The notes: a model not told the origin generated them from the letters alone. Shown: positions 52,687 to 61,310, counted from the first letter of the stretch. The stretch: 64,000 bases of DNA from Plantibacter elymi (nom. nud.) (GCF_900177795.1 NZ_FXWJ01000002.1:62001-126000), one strand, 5' to 3'. Translations and numbers: made by a program.

Positions 52687-53578
52687 TGCGGTCGTCCGCG
52701 AGGAACGCAGTGAGGCGCTGCGCCGCGTCGTGCGGCTCCTCGTAGTGGATGAGGTGTCCGACGCCCGGGATGACGTGCAGCTGCGCGTCGGCGAACCGCT
52801 TCGCGAGCGCGTACTGCGCGGCGACGGGCGTGATGTCGTCACGCTCGGCGGCGATGAGCAGCGTCCGGCTCGGGATCCGGTCGGCGTACTCGCTGACATC
52901 GTGGCTGACCGAGGCGGTGAACGACTCGAGGACGACCTCCCGGTCGGCGAAGGCGCTGAAGTACTGGTCGTGCTGGGCGTGGATCCACCGACGGAGCGTC
53001 GGGTCCTTCGTCTTCGACATCGCGACGCTCATGATGCGCACGACGCCCTTGTTGCGGAGGAACGCGAATCCCAGGCGTTTCGGGAGCTTCGCGGACGACC
53101 AGTAGTAGAAGACCGCGAGCCTCGTCAGGACGCCGCGGGGGCCCTGGAGCGCCGGGGCGGCGATCGGGTTCACGAGGATGAGGTCGTCCGGTCGGAGTCC
53201 CCCGGCGACGGCGGCGCTCGACACGATCGAGCCGAACGAGTGCCCGAGCAGGACGACACGGCCGGTCAGGTGCAGCTCCTCGATGAACCGTCCCAGCCAG
53301 GCGGCGTACCCCTCGACGGAGTGGGTGGCCTCGGGGAAGGGTGCCGAGCTGCCGAAGCCGGGGAGGTCCGGAGCGATGATCCGGAATCCGGAGAGCTGCG
53401 CGACGACCGGTTCGAGGCCGTGGTGGTCGCCGCGGAACCCGTGCACCATGACGATCGTCGTCGACGCCTCCTGGTCGCCGTAGTCCCAGAACCGGGTCTC
53501 GGCTCCGTCCACGATGAGCGAGCGCTCCCGGACGGGGATGCGGTCGAGCTGGTCGGCGTACGGTGATTCGACGGGCAT
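52676..53578 (-). CDS. Alpha/beta-fold hydrolase
   Basis: 300 aa. Oxyanion block MVHGFRGDHHG, nucleophile elbow GHSFGS (Ser near residue 114), acid Asp in AAERDDITP, and base His in GVGHLIHYEEP. Cytosolic; esterase, epoxide hydrolase or lactonase cannot be told apart. ATG 53578 follows TAGACT by six bases, so leaderless. Ends four bases from the sirtuin stop. Confidence 0.87.
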   Translation of the reverse strand: MPVESPYADQLDRIPVRERSLIVDGAETRFWDYGDQEASTTIVMVHGFRGDHHGLEPVVAQLSGFRIIAPDLPGFGSSAPFPEATHSVEGYAAWLGRFIEELHLTGRVVLLGHSFGSIVSSAAVAGGLRPDDLILVNPIAAPALQGPRGVLTRLAVFYYWSSAKLPKRLGFAFLRNKGVVRIMSVAMSKTKDPTLRRWIHAQHDQYFSAFADREVVLESFTASVSHDVSEYADRIPSRTLLIAAERDDITPVAAQYALAKRFADAQLHVIPGVGHLIHYEEPHDAAQRLTAFLADDRTDA

Positions 53579-53584
53579 CCACTC

Positions 53585-53590
53585 AGTCTA
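53585..53590 (-). promoter_or_regulatory. -10 hexamer TAGACT of the hydrolase gene
   Basis: Minus-strand TAGACT, six bases before ATG 53578. Confidence 0.55.
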
Positions 53591-53670
53591 GGGAGTCCGG
53601 CTCCGCGTTCACCCGACGACGCGGACCGTGCTGCCCCGGCGTGGCACAGGCCCCTGTCGGAGGTGCGTCA

Positions 53671-53676
53671 TAGGGT
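53671..53676 (+). promoter_or_regulatory. -10 hexamer TAGGGT of the exonuclease gene
   Basis: TAGGGT, six bases before GTG 53683; leaderless. Confidence 0.55.
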
Positions 53677-53682
53677 GAAGGC

Positions 53683-54456
53683 GTGAACACGGTCGATGCG
53701 AATCCCCACTGGACGGACCGCCTGGCGGTCTTCGATCTCGAGACGACGGGCATCGAGGTGGAGACGAGTCGCATCGTGACCGCCTTCGTCGGTGTCATCA
53801 CTGCGGACGGTTCGGTCGAACGCTCGTGGTCGTGGATGGCCGACCCCGGGGTCGAGATCCCCGCTCGGGCAGCCGAGATCCACGGCGTCACGACGGAGCG
53901 GGCCCGGGCTGAGGGGCGTCCGGCACCGGCCGTCGTCGGAGAGATCGTCGCCGTCCTCACCGAGCTGTTCGCCGCACGGACCCCGGTGGTCGCCTACAAC
54001 GCGCCCTACGACTTCTCCCTCTTGCACTTCGAGGCGGAGCGGCACGGGGTGACGTCGATCACCGACCCGTCCCCCGTCGTCGACCCGCTGATCCTCGACC
54101 GACGGCTCGACACGTTCCGGCGCGGCAAGCGGACGCTCGAGGTCGTCGCCGCCCTGCACGGTGTTCCTCTGGAGGGTGCGCACGACGCGGGCGTGGACGC
54201 CGTCGCCGCCGGACGCGTCGCTCAGGCCATCGGCCGGCGTCACGCCGACGCCCTGCCGACGAGCGTCGACGAGTTGCACGAGGCCCAGCGGTCCTGGTCG
54301 CTCGAGCAGGCGGAGAGCTTCCAGTCCTACATGCGCCGCGTGCGCGATCCCGAGTTCGTCGCCGAAGGCGCTTGGCCCATCCGCACCGGACGCCCCGCCG
54401 CTCGACCTGAAGCGCCGGTCATCGTCCCAGCGGACCAGCTGCCCATCGGTATCTGA
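53683..54456 (+). CDS. DnaQ-type 3'-5' exonuclease
   Basis: 257 aa. DEDDh exonuclease domain at about residues 12-185: Exo I FDLETTG (Asp-x-Glu), Exo II VVAYNAPYDFSLL, Exo III HDAGVDAVAAG with the conserved His and Asp. The remaining ~70 residues have no domain I recognise. Could be the proofreading epsilon subunit or a repair/RNA-processing exonuclease; the actinobacterial epsilon role is uncertain because DnaE1 may proofread by its PHP domain. Leaderless GTG. Confidence 0.88.
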   Translation: MNTVDANPHWTDRLAVFDLETTGIEVETSRIVTAFVGVITADGSVERSWSWMADPGVEIPARAAEIHGVTTERARAEGRPAPAVVGEIVAVLTELFAARTPVVAYNAPYDFSLLHFEAERHGVTSITDPSPVVDPLILDRRLDTFRRGKRTLEVVAALHGVPLEGAHDAGVDAVAAGRVAQAIGRRHADALPTSVDELHEAQRSWSLEQAESFQSYMRRVRDPEFVAEGAWPIRTGRPAARPEAPVIVPADQLPIGI

Positions 54457-54477
54457 GTCGCACGGCTCCCCACGACG

Positions 54478-54511
54478 ACGAACGCCCCGATCCGAGGATC
54501 GGGGCGTTCGT
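54478..54511. terminator. Terminator between the exonuclease gene and rpmE2
   Basis: 16-bp inverted repeat (54478-54493 with 54496-54511) between convergent genes, followed by GTATT on the plus strand. Confidence 0.8.
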
Positions 54512-54528
54512 GTATTCCAGCGGAAGGA

Positions 54529-54777
54529 CTACTTGCCGAAGCCCTTGAAGCGCTGGTTGAACTTCTCGACGCGACCGGCGGAGTCCATGATGCGCTGCTT
54601 GCCCGTGTAGAACGGGTGCGACTCGGACGAGATCTCCACGTCGATCACCGGGTAGGTGACGCCGTCGAGGTCGATCGTCTTGCCCGACGAGACCGTCGAG
54701 CGCGTGAGGAACGTCGCGCCGGAGGCGAGGTCGCGGAAGACGACGGCTTCGTACGTGGGGTGGATGTCAGATTTCAT
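54529..54777 (-). CDS. rpmE2: Ribosomal protein bL31, type B (zinc-free)
   Basis: 82 aa. [16 protein letters not shown] start, [10 protein letters not shown] block and [13 protein letters not shown] end are those of L31. It has no Cys at all, so it is the C-minus paralogue that does not bind zinc; such paralogues replace zinc-binding L31 under zinc limitation. ATG 54777. Leader of ~90 nt with a palindrome at its 5' end. No Zur box is recognised. A zinc-binding rpmE is not in the window. Confidence 0.94.
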   Translation of the reverse strand: MKSDIHPTYEAVVFRDLASGATFLTRSTVSSGKTIDLDGVTYPVIDVEISSESHPFYTGKQRIMDSAGRVEKFNQRFKGFGK

Positions 54778-54849
54778 CAGCAGTCCTTGTTGAGTGGATG
54801 GTGTGGGTAGTACCCGCGCTCGGAACTCCAGGCACGAGGCAGAAAGCTC

Positions 54850-54866
54850 TTGGCTCCGCGAGCCAA
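54850..54866. promoter_or_regulatory. Palindrome at the predicted start of the rpmE2 mRNA
   Basis: TTGGCTC-N3-GAGCCAA, perfect 7+3+7, located at the predicted +1. Either an operator or a 5'-terminal stem-loop of the leader. Confidence 0.45.
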
Positions 54867-54872
54867 AGGTCG

Positions 54873-54878
54873 ACTTTA
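54873..54878 (-). promoter_or_regulatory. rpmE2 -10 hexamer TAAAGT
   Basis: Minus-strand TAAAGT about 95 bases upstream of ATG 54777; start predicted near 54866. Confidence 0.45.
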
Positions 54879-54934
54879 CCAGACTCGGCGCGCGTCTGCT
54901 CGCCAGCCCAGGACGACTCGCCGAGGCGTGGCGG

Positions 54935-55747
54935 TCAGGAGGGGGCGACGGCCGAGCGTCCGGCGCGGACGGAGCGGGCGTGGAACCGACCGTCCTCCTC
55001 ACTCAGCTCGATCGGGAGGTCGAAGGTCTCGCTGAGGTGCTCGGCCGTGAGTGTCTCGGCGATCGGGCCGGCGGCGACGATGCCACCGTCGCGAACGAGC
55101 AGGACGTGGGTGAAGCCGACGGGGATCTCCTCGACGTGGTGGGTCACCATGATGATCGCCGGTGAGTCGTCGGCGCTCGCGTAGCCGCCCAGCAGCTCGA
55201 CGAGCTCCTCGCGCGTGCCGAGGTCGAGGCTCGCGGCCGGCTCGTCGAGCAGGAGGAGTTCGGGGTCGGTCATGATGGCCCGCGCGATCTGCACGCGCTT
55301 CTGCTCGCCGTCGCTGAGCGTGCCGAACCGGCGGTCGGCGAGGTGGTCGAGCTTCCATTCCGCGAGGACCCGCGACGCACGCTTCACGTCGATGTCCTCG
55401 TACTGCTCGACCCAGCGGCCGGTGACCGAGTAGGCCGCCGTGAGCACGACGTCCAGGACGGTCTCCTCCGGCGGCACCCGCTTCGCGAGTGCGGAGGACG
55501 CGAAGCCGATGCGCGGGCGCAGTTCGAAGACGTCGACCCGGCCGAGCGTCTCGTCGAGCACGGACACCGTGCCCTTCGAGGGGTGGATGAGCGTCGCCGC
55601 GAGCTGCAGGAGCGTCGTCTTGCCGGCGCCGTTCGGGCCGAGGACGATCCATCGCTGGTCGCCCGTCACCGTCCAGTCGACGCCATCGAGGATGGGGTTG
55701 AGATTACGGACGACGGACACATCGGAGAACTGCAACACGCTCGGCAT
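54935..55747 (-). CDS. ABC transporter ATP-binding protein
   Basis: 270 aa. Walker [12 protein letters not shown] (residues ~37-47), Q-loop region [11 protein letters not shown] (a non-standard Q loop, reminiscent of ModF/YlmA-type ATPases), signature [14 protein letters not shown], Walker [14 protein letters not shown]-loop THHVEEIP. No permease gene is adjacent, so partner and substrate are unknown; it may act alone. ATG 55747 follows TAGGCT by six bases. Confidence 0.85.
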   Translation of the reverse strand: MPSVLQFSDVSVVRNLNPILDGVDWTVTGDQRWIVLGPNGAGKTTLLQLAATLIHPSKGTVSVLDETLGRVDVFELRPRIGFASSALAKRVPPEETVLDVVLTAAYSVTGRWVEQYEDIDVKRASRVLAEWKLDHLADRRFGTLSDGEQKRVQIARAIMTDPELLLLDEPAASLDLGTREELVELLGGYASADDSPAIIMVTHHVEEIPVGFTHVLLVRDGGIVAAGPIAETLTAEHLSETFDLPIELSEEDGRFHARSVRAGRSAVAPS

Positions 55748-55753
55748 GGTCCT

Positions 55754-55759
55754 AGCCTA
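55754..55759 (-). promoter_or_regulatory. -10 hexamer TAGGCT of the ABC ATPase gene
   Basis: Minus-strand TAGGCT, six bases before ATG 55747. Confidence 0.55.
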
Positions 55760-55810
55760 TCCGCCAAGACTCGTCGCGCGTCGCCGTCCTCCGAGGTGTC
55801 CGCAGGCGGT

Positions 55811-56992
55811 TCAGACCAGGCTGCGGTAGAGCTCCGCCGTCTGGGTGGCGATGCGCGACCAGCTGAAGTCGGACTCCGCGCGTCGGCGACCAGCGGCCCC
55901 GTAGGCCCTCGCCTGGGCGGGATCCTGGACGACCTCGGTGAGGGTGGCGGCGAGGTCGGCGACGAAACGCTCCGGGTCGAGCGGAGTGCCGGTGCCGTCG
56001 GACGCCTGCGCGAGCGGGACGATCCTGCCGGTCACACCGTCCTGCACGACCTCCGGGATGCCGCCGGTCCCCGTCCCGACCACGGCGGCACCGCAGGCCA
56101 TCGCCTCGAGGTTGACGATGCCGAGTGGCTCGTAGATCGACGGGCACACGAAGGTCGTGGCGGCGGTGAGGACGGTGCACAACTCGTGACGCGGGAGCAG
56201 TCGTTCGATCCACACGACCCCGGTGCGCTCGCGCTGCAGCTCCTCGACGAGCCCCTTGACCTCGGCGAGGATCTCGGGGGTGTCGGGAGCGCCGGCGCAC
56301 AGGATGAGCTGCACGTCGGGCGGCAGCAGTCGGGCCGCGCGGAGCAGGTACGGCAGCCCCTTCTGACGGGTGATCCGTCCGACGAAGACGACGGAGGGAC
56401 GGGACGGGTCGATGCCGAGGGACCGCAGCAGCTCGTCGTCCACGCGTGGCTGCCAGTCGGTGAGGTCGATGCCGTTGTAGATGACCTGCACCTTGGCCGG
56501 GTCGAGGCTCGGGTAGGACCGCAGGATGTCGCGACGCATGCCGTCGCTGACCGCCACGACGGCCGCGGCGCCTTCGTAGGCGGACTGCTCGATCCAGCTG
56601 GACACGCGGTACCCACCGCCGAGCTGCTCGGCCTTCCACGGGCGGAGCGGCTCCAGACTGTGCGCGGTCACGACGTGCGGGATGCCGTGCAGCAGCGACG
56701 CGAGGTGACCGGCACCGTTCGCGTACCAGGTGTGCGAGTGCACGAGGTCGGCTCCGGCGACGTCCTGGGCGATCAGGAGGTCCGTCCCGAGGGTCGTGAG
56801 AGCGCCGTTCGCACCCTGGAGCTCGGCCGGGACACCGTACGCGACGGTGTCGGCCTCGTCGCGTGGCGCGCCGAAGCAGCGCACGGTCACGTCGATGTCG
56901 CTACGGAGGGATTTCACCAGCTCCGACACGTGGACGCCTGCGCCGCCGTAGATCTCCGGCGGGTACTCCTTTGTCACAAGATCAACTCGCAT
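55811..56992 (-). CDS. glgA: Glycogen synthase, actinobacterial GT4 type
   Basis: 393 aa. GT-B fold: KEYPPEIYGGAGVH at the N-terminus, HTWYANGAGHLASLL, VTAHSLEPLRPWK, FVGRITRQKG, and the nucleotide-site block CPSIYEPLGIVNLEAMACG. This short form corresponds to the actinobacterial GlgA/GlgM group, which in mycobacteria makes maltose 1-phosphate from ADP-glucose; so it may feed the GlgE pathway rather than elongate glycogen directly. ATG 56992 follows TAGCGT by six bases. Divergent from glgC, which supplies ADP-glucose, across 45 bp. Confidence 0.92.
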   Translation of the reverse strand: MRVDLVTKEYPPEIYGGAGVHVSELVKSLRSDIDVTVRCFGAPRDEADTVAYGVPAELQGANGALTTLGTDLLIAQDVAGADLVHSHTWYANGAGHLASLLHGIPHVVTAHSLEPLRPWKAEQLGGGYRVSSWIEQSAYEGAAAVVAVSDGMRRDILRSYPSLDPAKVQVIYNGIDLTDWQPRVDDELLRSLGIDPSRPSVVFVGRITRQKGLPYLLRAARLLPPDVQLILCAGAPDTPEILAEVKGLVEELQRERTGVVWIERLLPRHELCTVLTAATTFVCPSIYEPLGIVNLEAMACGAAVVGTGTGGIPEVVQDGVTGRIVPLAQASDGTGTPLDPERFVADLAATLTEVVQDPAQARAYGAAGRRRAESDFSWSRIATQTAELYRSLV

Positions 56993-56998
56993 GTCTAG

Positions 56999-57004
56999 AC
57001 GCTA
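56999..57004 (-). promoter_or_regulatory. glgA -10 hexamer TAGCGT
   Basis: Minus-strand TAGCGT, six bases before ATG 56992; 21 bases from the glgC hexamer on the other strand. Confidence 0.6.
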
Positions 57005-57025
57005 GTACAGGTCTCGTCCGGCATC

Positions 57026-57031
57026 TATTGT
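57026..57031 (+). promoter_or_regulatory. glgC -10 hexamer TATTGT
   Basis: TATTGT, six bases before ATG 57038; leaderless. Confidence 0.6.
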
Positions 57032-57037
57032 GAAGCC

Positions 57038-58282
57038 ATGGCCGCCTCAAAGAAGATCTTCGGAATCGTCCTCGCTGGTGGGGAAGGGAAGCGGTTGATG
57101 CCGCTGACCGCAGACCGCGCGAAACCGGCCGTACCGTTCGGCGGGCAGTACCGCCTGATCGATTTCGCGCTGTCGAACCTCATCAACTCCGGACTCACCC
57201 AGATCGTCGTCCTCACCCAGTACAAGTCCCACAGCCTCGACCGCCACGTCTCGCAGACCTGGCGGTTGTCCGGCCTGCTCGACTCCTATGTCGCGTCCGT
57301 GCCGGCGCAGCAGCGTCTCGGGAAGCGCTGGTTCAGCGGATCCGCCGACGCGATCCTGCAGAGCCTCAACCTGATCCGCGACGAGAAGCCCGACATCGTC
57401 GTGGTCGTCGGCGCCGACCACGTCTACCGCATGGATTTCGCGCAGATGATCGAGGCGCACATCGCCTCGGGCAAGAAGGCGACGGTCGCCGCGATCCGTC
57501 AGCCCATCTCCCTCGCCGACCAGTTCGGCGTCATCGACGTCGACGCGGACGACCCGACGACCATCGCCCGCTTCCTCGAGAAGCCGCTCGACGCACCGGG
57601 CCTGCCCGACTCCCCCGGCGAGGTGCTCGCCTCGATGGGCAACTACGTCTTCGACGCCGACGCACTCATGCAGGCGGTCATCGACGACGGCGAGGTGACG
57701 AGCTCGAACCACGACATGGGTGGCGACATCGTCCCGTACTTCGTCGATCGCGGCGAGGCCGGCGTCTACGACCTCCAGCGGAACGACGTGCCCGGCTCGA
57801 CGGATCGCGACCGTTACTACTGGCGCGACGTGGGGACGATCGAGTCGTTCTACGAGGCCCACCAGGACCTCATCTCGACGCTCCCGATCTTCAACCTGTA
57901 CAACCGCGACTGGCCGATTTTCAGTTCTCAGCTGAACTCGCCGCCGGCGAAGTTCGTGCGGGACGCGAAGGGCAACCTCGGCCAGACCATCGACTCGATC
58001 GTCTCCCTCGGTTCGCTGCTGTCCGGTGCCCACATCGAGCGCAGTGTCCTCGGGCCCTGGGCGCTCGTGGAATCCGGCGCCCACGTCTCCGACTCGGTCG
58101 TGTTCGACAAGGTCCACATCGAACCGGACGCCGTCGTCAAGCGGGCTATCCTGGACAAGGATGTGGTGGTCACCTCCGGCGCGAGCGTCGGTGTCGACCA
58201 CGACCGTGACCGCGCTCGCGGCTTCACCGTCACCGAATCCGGTCTCACCGTGGTTGGCAAGGGAGTACGCGTCGTTCCATGA
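57038..58282 (+). CDS. glgC: Glucose-1-phosphate adenylyltransferase
   Basis: 414 aa. Makes ADP-glucose from glucose 1-phosphate and ATP. N-terminal nucleotidyltransferase domain with [20 protein letters not shown] (residues ~11-30), [33 protein letters not shown]-terminal left-handed beta-helix with hexapeptide-like repeats from ~300 ([16 protein letters not shown]). Leaderless ATG. Its stop overlaps the serB start (ATGA), an association common in actinobacteria. Confidence 0.95.
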   Translation: MAASKKIFGIVLAGGEGKRLMPLTADRAKPAVPFGGQYRLIDFALSNLINSGLTQIVVLTQYKSHSLDRHVSQTWRLSGLLDSYVASVPAQQRLGKRWFSGSADAILQSLNLIRDEKPDIVVVVGADHVYRMDFAQMIEAHIASGKKATVAAIRQPISLADQFGVIDVDADDPTTIARFLEKPLDAPGLPDSPGEVLASMGNYVFDADALMQAVIDDGEVTSSNHDMGGDIVPYFVDRGEAGVYDLQRNDVPGSTDRDRYYWRDVGTIESFYEAHQDLISTLPIFNLYNRDWPIFSSQLNSPPAKFVRDAKGNLGQTIDSIVSLGSLLSGAHIERSVLGPWALVESGAHVSDSVVFDKVHIEPDAVVKRAILDKDVVVTSGASVGVDHDRDRARGFTVTESGLTVVGKGVRVVP

Positions 58283-58974
58283 GTACCGAGCGTTCGGCAG
58301 TGGCGGATCCCGAGGCAGCACTCCCCCCACAGGCCGGACGAGGCGTCCGGTTCCTCGCGGTCCTCGACGCCGACTCGACGCTCATCGAGAACGAGGTGAT
58401 CGAGCTGCTCGCCGAGGAGGTCGGCAGCCTCCCCGAGGTCGCCGCCATCACCGAGCGCGCCATGCGCGGTGACCTCGACTTCGCCGACAGCCTCCGGGCC
58501 CGGGTCGCGACGCTCGCGGGCCTCCGCGTCGACCGGATCCCGGTGATCGCCGAACGGATCCGGACGACGACCGGCCTGGAGACGCTGATCGGTCGGCTGC
58601 ATGCGCACGGATCGCGGATCGGTGTCGTGTCCGGCGGGTTCCATGAACTGCTCGACCCGCTCGCCGAGGCACTCGGCCTCGACCATGTGCGGGCGAACCG
58701 CCTCGAGACCGCCGACGGTCGGTTGACGGGAGGCCTCAGCGGTCCCATCATCGACGCGGCGGCGAAGGCGGCCGCACTGCAGGAGTGGGCCGACGAGGAC
58801 GGCGTGCCGTTGGCACGGACGATCGCGATCGGCGACGGAGCCAACGACCTCGAGATGATGGCCGTCGCCGGGCTCTCGGTCGCGTTCAACGCGAAGCCGA
58901 TCGTCCGCCGCCATGCCGACGTCGTCGCCGGGCGGGTCGACCTCGCCGGCGTCCTGCCGCTCCTCGGGCTCTGA
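58279..58974 (+). CDS. serB: Phosphoserine phosphatase
   Basis: 231 aa HAD phosphatase, last step of serine synthesis. Motif I is LDADSTLI (D-x-D-S-T) at about residues 29-36, motif II Ser in VVSGGF, motif III Lys before GLSG.../AAKAAALQ, motif [12 protein letters not shown]. The cap has the SerB Glu in [13 protein letters not shown]. No ACT domain, unlike longer SerB forms. Coupled to glgC by a four-base overlap. Confidence 0.92.
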   Translation: MSTERSAVADPEAALPPQAGRGVRFLAVLDADSTLIENEVIELLAEEVGSLPEVAAITERAMRGDLDFADSLRARVATLAGLRVDRIPVIAERIRTTTGLETLIGRLHAHGSRIGVVSGGFHELLDPLAEALGLDHVRANRLETADGRLTGGLSGPIIDAAAKAAALQEWADEDGVPLARTIAIGDGANDLEMMAVAGLSVAFNAKPIVRRHADVVAGRVDLAGVLPLLGL

Positions 58975-59032
58975 TCCGCGCGTCGCGGTCAGCGTCCGAG
59001 GTCGGGTTCTGCTCGGTGCGGTGCCGGCCGGG

Positions 59033-59743
59033 TCAGTGACCCATGCCGAGGCCGCCGTCGACCGGGATCACGGCACCGGAGATGTAGCCCGCGTCGTCAC
59101 CGGCGATCCACGTGACGACCTTCGCGACCTCGTTCGCACTCGCGAAACGCGCTGCGGGGATGCTCTTCTTGTACTCGGCCTGGGTCTCGGCGGGCAGTTC
59201 GGCGGTCATGTCGGTCTCGATGAACCCCGGGGCGATCACGTTCGCCGTGATCCCGCGCGCACCGAGTTCGCGGGTGATGGATCGCGCCATGCCGATGAGG
59301 CCGCTCTTCGAGGCCGCATAGTTGACCTGGCCGGCGGACCCGTAGAGACCCACGACGCTGGAGATGAGCACGATGCGTCCGAAGCGTGCCTTGAGCATGC
59401 CCTTGGACGCGCGCTTGACGACGCGGAAGGAGCCGCCGAGGTTCGTGTCGACCACTTGGTCGAAGTCGTCTTCGCTCATCCGCATGAGCAGGGTGTCCTT
59501 CGTGATGCCCGCATTCGCGACGAGCACCTCGACCGGCCCGAGCTCCGACTCGATCTCGGTGAACGCCGCGTCGACGGAGGCGGCGTCGGTGACGTCCGCG
59601 CGGACCGTCAACGTGCCCGCCGGGCCCTCGCCGGATCGTGCGGTGACGGCGACGCGGTGACCCTGCGCGACGAACTCCTCGGCGATGGCGAAGCCGATCC
59701 CCCGGTTGCCTCCGGTGACGAGTACGGTGCGTGGTGCGGTCAT
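59033..59743 (-). CDS. fabG: 3-oxoacyl-ACP reductase FabG
   Basis: 236 aa SDR that reduces 3-ketoacyl-ACP. TGGNRGIG (residues 10-17), NAGIT, catalytic Ser in LISSVVG, YAASK (Y-x-x-x-K intact), and PGFIETDM. Start ATG 59743 with GAGGAA upstream. In mycobacteria a homologue (MabA/FabG1) works in long-chain elongation; here it is most likely the general FabG. Contrast with the SDR at 27695-28459, whose Tyr is displaced. Confidence 0.9.
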   Translation of the reverse strand: MTAPRTVLVTGGNRGIGFAIAEEFVAQGHRVAVTARSGEGPAGTLTVRADVTDAASVDAAFTEIESELGPVEVLVANAGITKDTLLMRMSEDDFDQVVDTNLGGSFRVVKRASKGMLKARFGRIVLISSVVGLYGSAGQVNYAASKSGLIGMARSITRELGARGITANVIAPGFIETDMTAELPAETQAEYKKSIPAARFASANEVAKVVTWIAGDDAGYISGAVIPVDGGLGMGH

Positions 59744-59827
59744 GGTCGATTCCTCTCCTGCGGCGATACCGGCCGACTCGTGCGGCGGCCGTCGGGGCGC
59801 GCGGCGTTCCGGCCGCGGACCCGTACC

Positions 59828-59833
59828 AGCATA
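59828..59833 (-). promoter_or_regulatory. fabG -10 hexamer TATGCT
   Basis: Minus-strand TATGCT 84 bases upstream of ATG 59743. Confidence 0.4.
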
Positions 59834-59889
59834 TGGGGGTCCTCCGGTTCTCCCGGTGATTTGGGGGCTTCGCCCACCCGCCGAGCGCG

Positions 59890-59895
59890 TAGGCT
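59890..59895 (+). promoter_or_regulatory. -10 hexamer TAGGCT of the DUF3099-SURF1 operon
   Basis: TAGGCT, nine bases before ATG 59905; nearly leaderless. Confidence 0.55.
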
Positions 59896-59904
59896 GGTCC
59901 TGGC

Positions 59905-60213
59905 ATGAAGCAGCAGAGCATCACCTCCCTCCCACCGGCTCCCGAACAAGAGCGCCGGCAGCGGCTCATCAAGTACTCGATCACCATGGGTGTCCGGTTG
60001 CTTTGCCTCGCTGCGCTCCCGTTCGTCCAGGGCGGTTGGATGTTCGCGGTCGCAGCCGGTGCCATCTTCCTGCCGTACGTCGCCGTGATCATCGCGAACG
60101 CCGGGTCGCTGCCGTCGCAGGGGGCCATCGAGCGCCCCACCGGTGTCGTCGTGTCCCAGCGGCCGATCATCGTCGACGACTCGGTGCCGCCTCGTCCGGC
60201 CGACCAGGCATGA
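59905..60213 (+). CDS. DUF3099 family membrane protein
   Basis: 102 aa, unknown function. After a polar start (ITSLPPAPEQERRQRLIKYSI) come two close transmembrane segments (~28-48 and ~50-70), then a Pro-rich tail. DUF3099 proteins are small actinobacterial membrane proteins, often next to fabG and SURF1 as here. Overlaps the next gene by four bases (ATGA). Confidence 0.8.
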   Translation: MKQQSITSLPPAPEQERRQRLIKYSITMGVRLLCLAALPFVQGGWMFAVAAGAIFLPYVAVIIANAGSLPSQGAIERPTGVVVSQRPIIVDDSVPPRPADQA

Positions 60214-60434
60214 TCGGGTTCGGTGCCGAGCCCGACGGCGTGATCTGCTCCCGGGCCGGCTGCCGCGCGGCGGCGAGCTGGCGGATCGAGTGGCGCAATC
60301 CGAAGATCCACGCGGAGGACCGCGTGAAGGTCTGGACCGCCTGCGACGAACACGTCGATTTCTTGGAGGCCTTCCTCGAAGCCCGCTCCTTCCCGCTCGA
60401 GCGGCGTCCGCTGGCGTCGGCGGTCGGCTCATGA
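60210..60434 (+). CDS. Small Cys-containing conserved hypothetical protein
   Basis: 74 aa. A CSRAGC pair near residues 13-18, then a Trp-rich segment (ASWRIEWRNPKIH) and a CDEH motif near residue 45: three Cys and one His that could bind one zinc. No membrane segment. Embedded between DUF3099 and SURF1 genes with four-base overlaps on both sides, so it is made in step with them; a role linked to oxidase assembly is only a guess from context. Confidence 0.7.
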   Translation: MIGFGAEPDGVICSRAGCRAAASWRIEWRNPKIHAEDRVKVWTACDEHVDFLEAFLEARSFPLERRPLASAVGS

Positions 60435-61279
60435 GCGCGGGGTGGCGGTTCGCCTTCAGCCGCCGTTGGCTCGGCTACCTCGGCGTCGCGATCGTGTTCG
60501 CGATCGTGTGCGTCCTCCTCTCCAACTGGCAGCTCGCCCGGGCGAGCGAGAAGGAGGAGGAGGTCCAGCGCATCGAGACCAACTGGGACGCGACCCCGAT
60601 CCCGCTCGACGAAGCGCTGCCGTCGCTCGACTCCTTCAGCGTGGCCGACGAATGGCACCCGGTGTCGATGAGCGGTACCTACCTGCCTGACGAGCAGCTG
60701 CTGGTGCGGAACCGTCCCCGGAACAACCAGGCGGGTTTCAACGTCCTCACGCCGCTCCGACTTGCCAACGGAGACGTGTTCATCGTCGACCGTGGCTGGG
60801 TCGCCGCGAACGATTCACTCGAAGCACCCGAGTCGGTCCCGGCGCCTCCGAGCGGAGAGGTCTCGGTCGTCGTCCGCATCCGACCCGGCGAACCGACGCT
60901 CCCGGGCCGCGGGGCCGCCGACGGCCAGGTGGCCACGATCAACCTCCCGCAGATCGCCGAACTCCGCGGCGAGACGCTCTACTCCGGTGCGTACGGCATG
61001 CTCCTCTCGGAGAGCCCGGCGCCTGCCGAGGCGGCACCGCTCGGTCCGATCAAGCCCGAGCCGAACGAGGGGATGCACCTCTCGTACGCGCTGCAATGGG
61101 TGGTCTTCGCGCTGATGGGCTTCATCTTCCTCGCCTATGCCATCCGTCAGGAGTACCGCATCCTGAACTCCGACGACCCGAAGGAGCAGCGGCGTGCGGC
61201 TGCGCGCGCCGAACGGCTCGCCGCGAAAGCGCGGTCCGACGCCGACATCGAGGATGAGATCCTCGAAGCGAGTCGCTGA
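60431..61279 (+). CDS. SURF1 family cytochrome oxidase assembly protein
   Basis: 282 aa. One N-terminal helix (~14-32, GYLGVAIVFAIVCVLLSNWQL) with the family W-Q-L-x-R/K, a large extracytoplasmic domain (LVRNRPRNNQAGFNVLTPL, VDRGWVAA), and a second helix at ~215-235 preceded by HLSYALQWVVF, the SURF1 C-terminal signature. SURF1 helps insert heme a3 into subunit I, here CtaD at 11.8 kb. ATG 60431 overlaps the preceding stop. The ~45-residue charged C-terminal tail is cytosolic. Confidence 0.9.
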   Translation: MSAGWRFAFSRRWLGYLGVAIVFAIVCVLLSNWQLARASEKEEEVQRIETNWDATPIPLDEALPSLDSFSVADEWHPVSMSGTYLPDEQLLVRNRPRNNQAGFNVLTPLRLANGDVFIVDRGWVAANDSLEAPESVPAPPSGEVSVVVRIRPGEPTLPGRGAADGQVATINLPQIAELRGETLYSGAYGMLLSESPAPAEAAPLGPIKPEPNEGMHLSYALQWVVFALMGFIFLAYAIRQEYRILNSDDPKEQRRAAARAERLAAKARSDADIEDEILEASR

Positions 61280-61310
61280 CCCGACTGGCCCGAGCTGTCT
61301 ACGGACGGGG

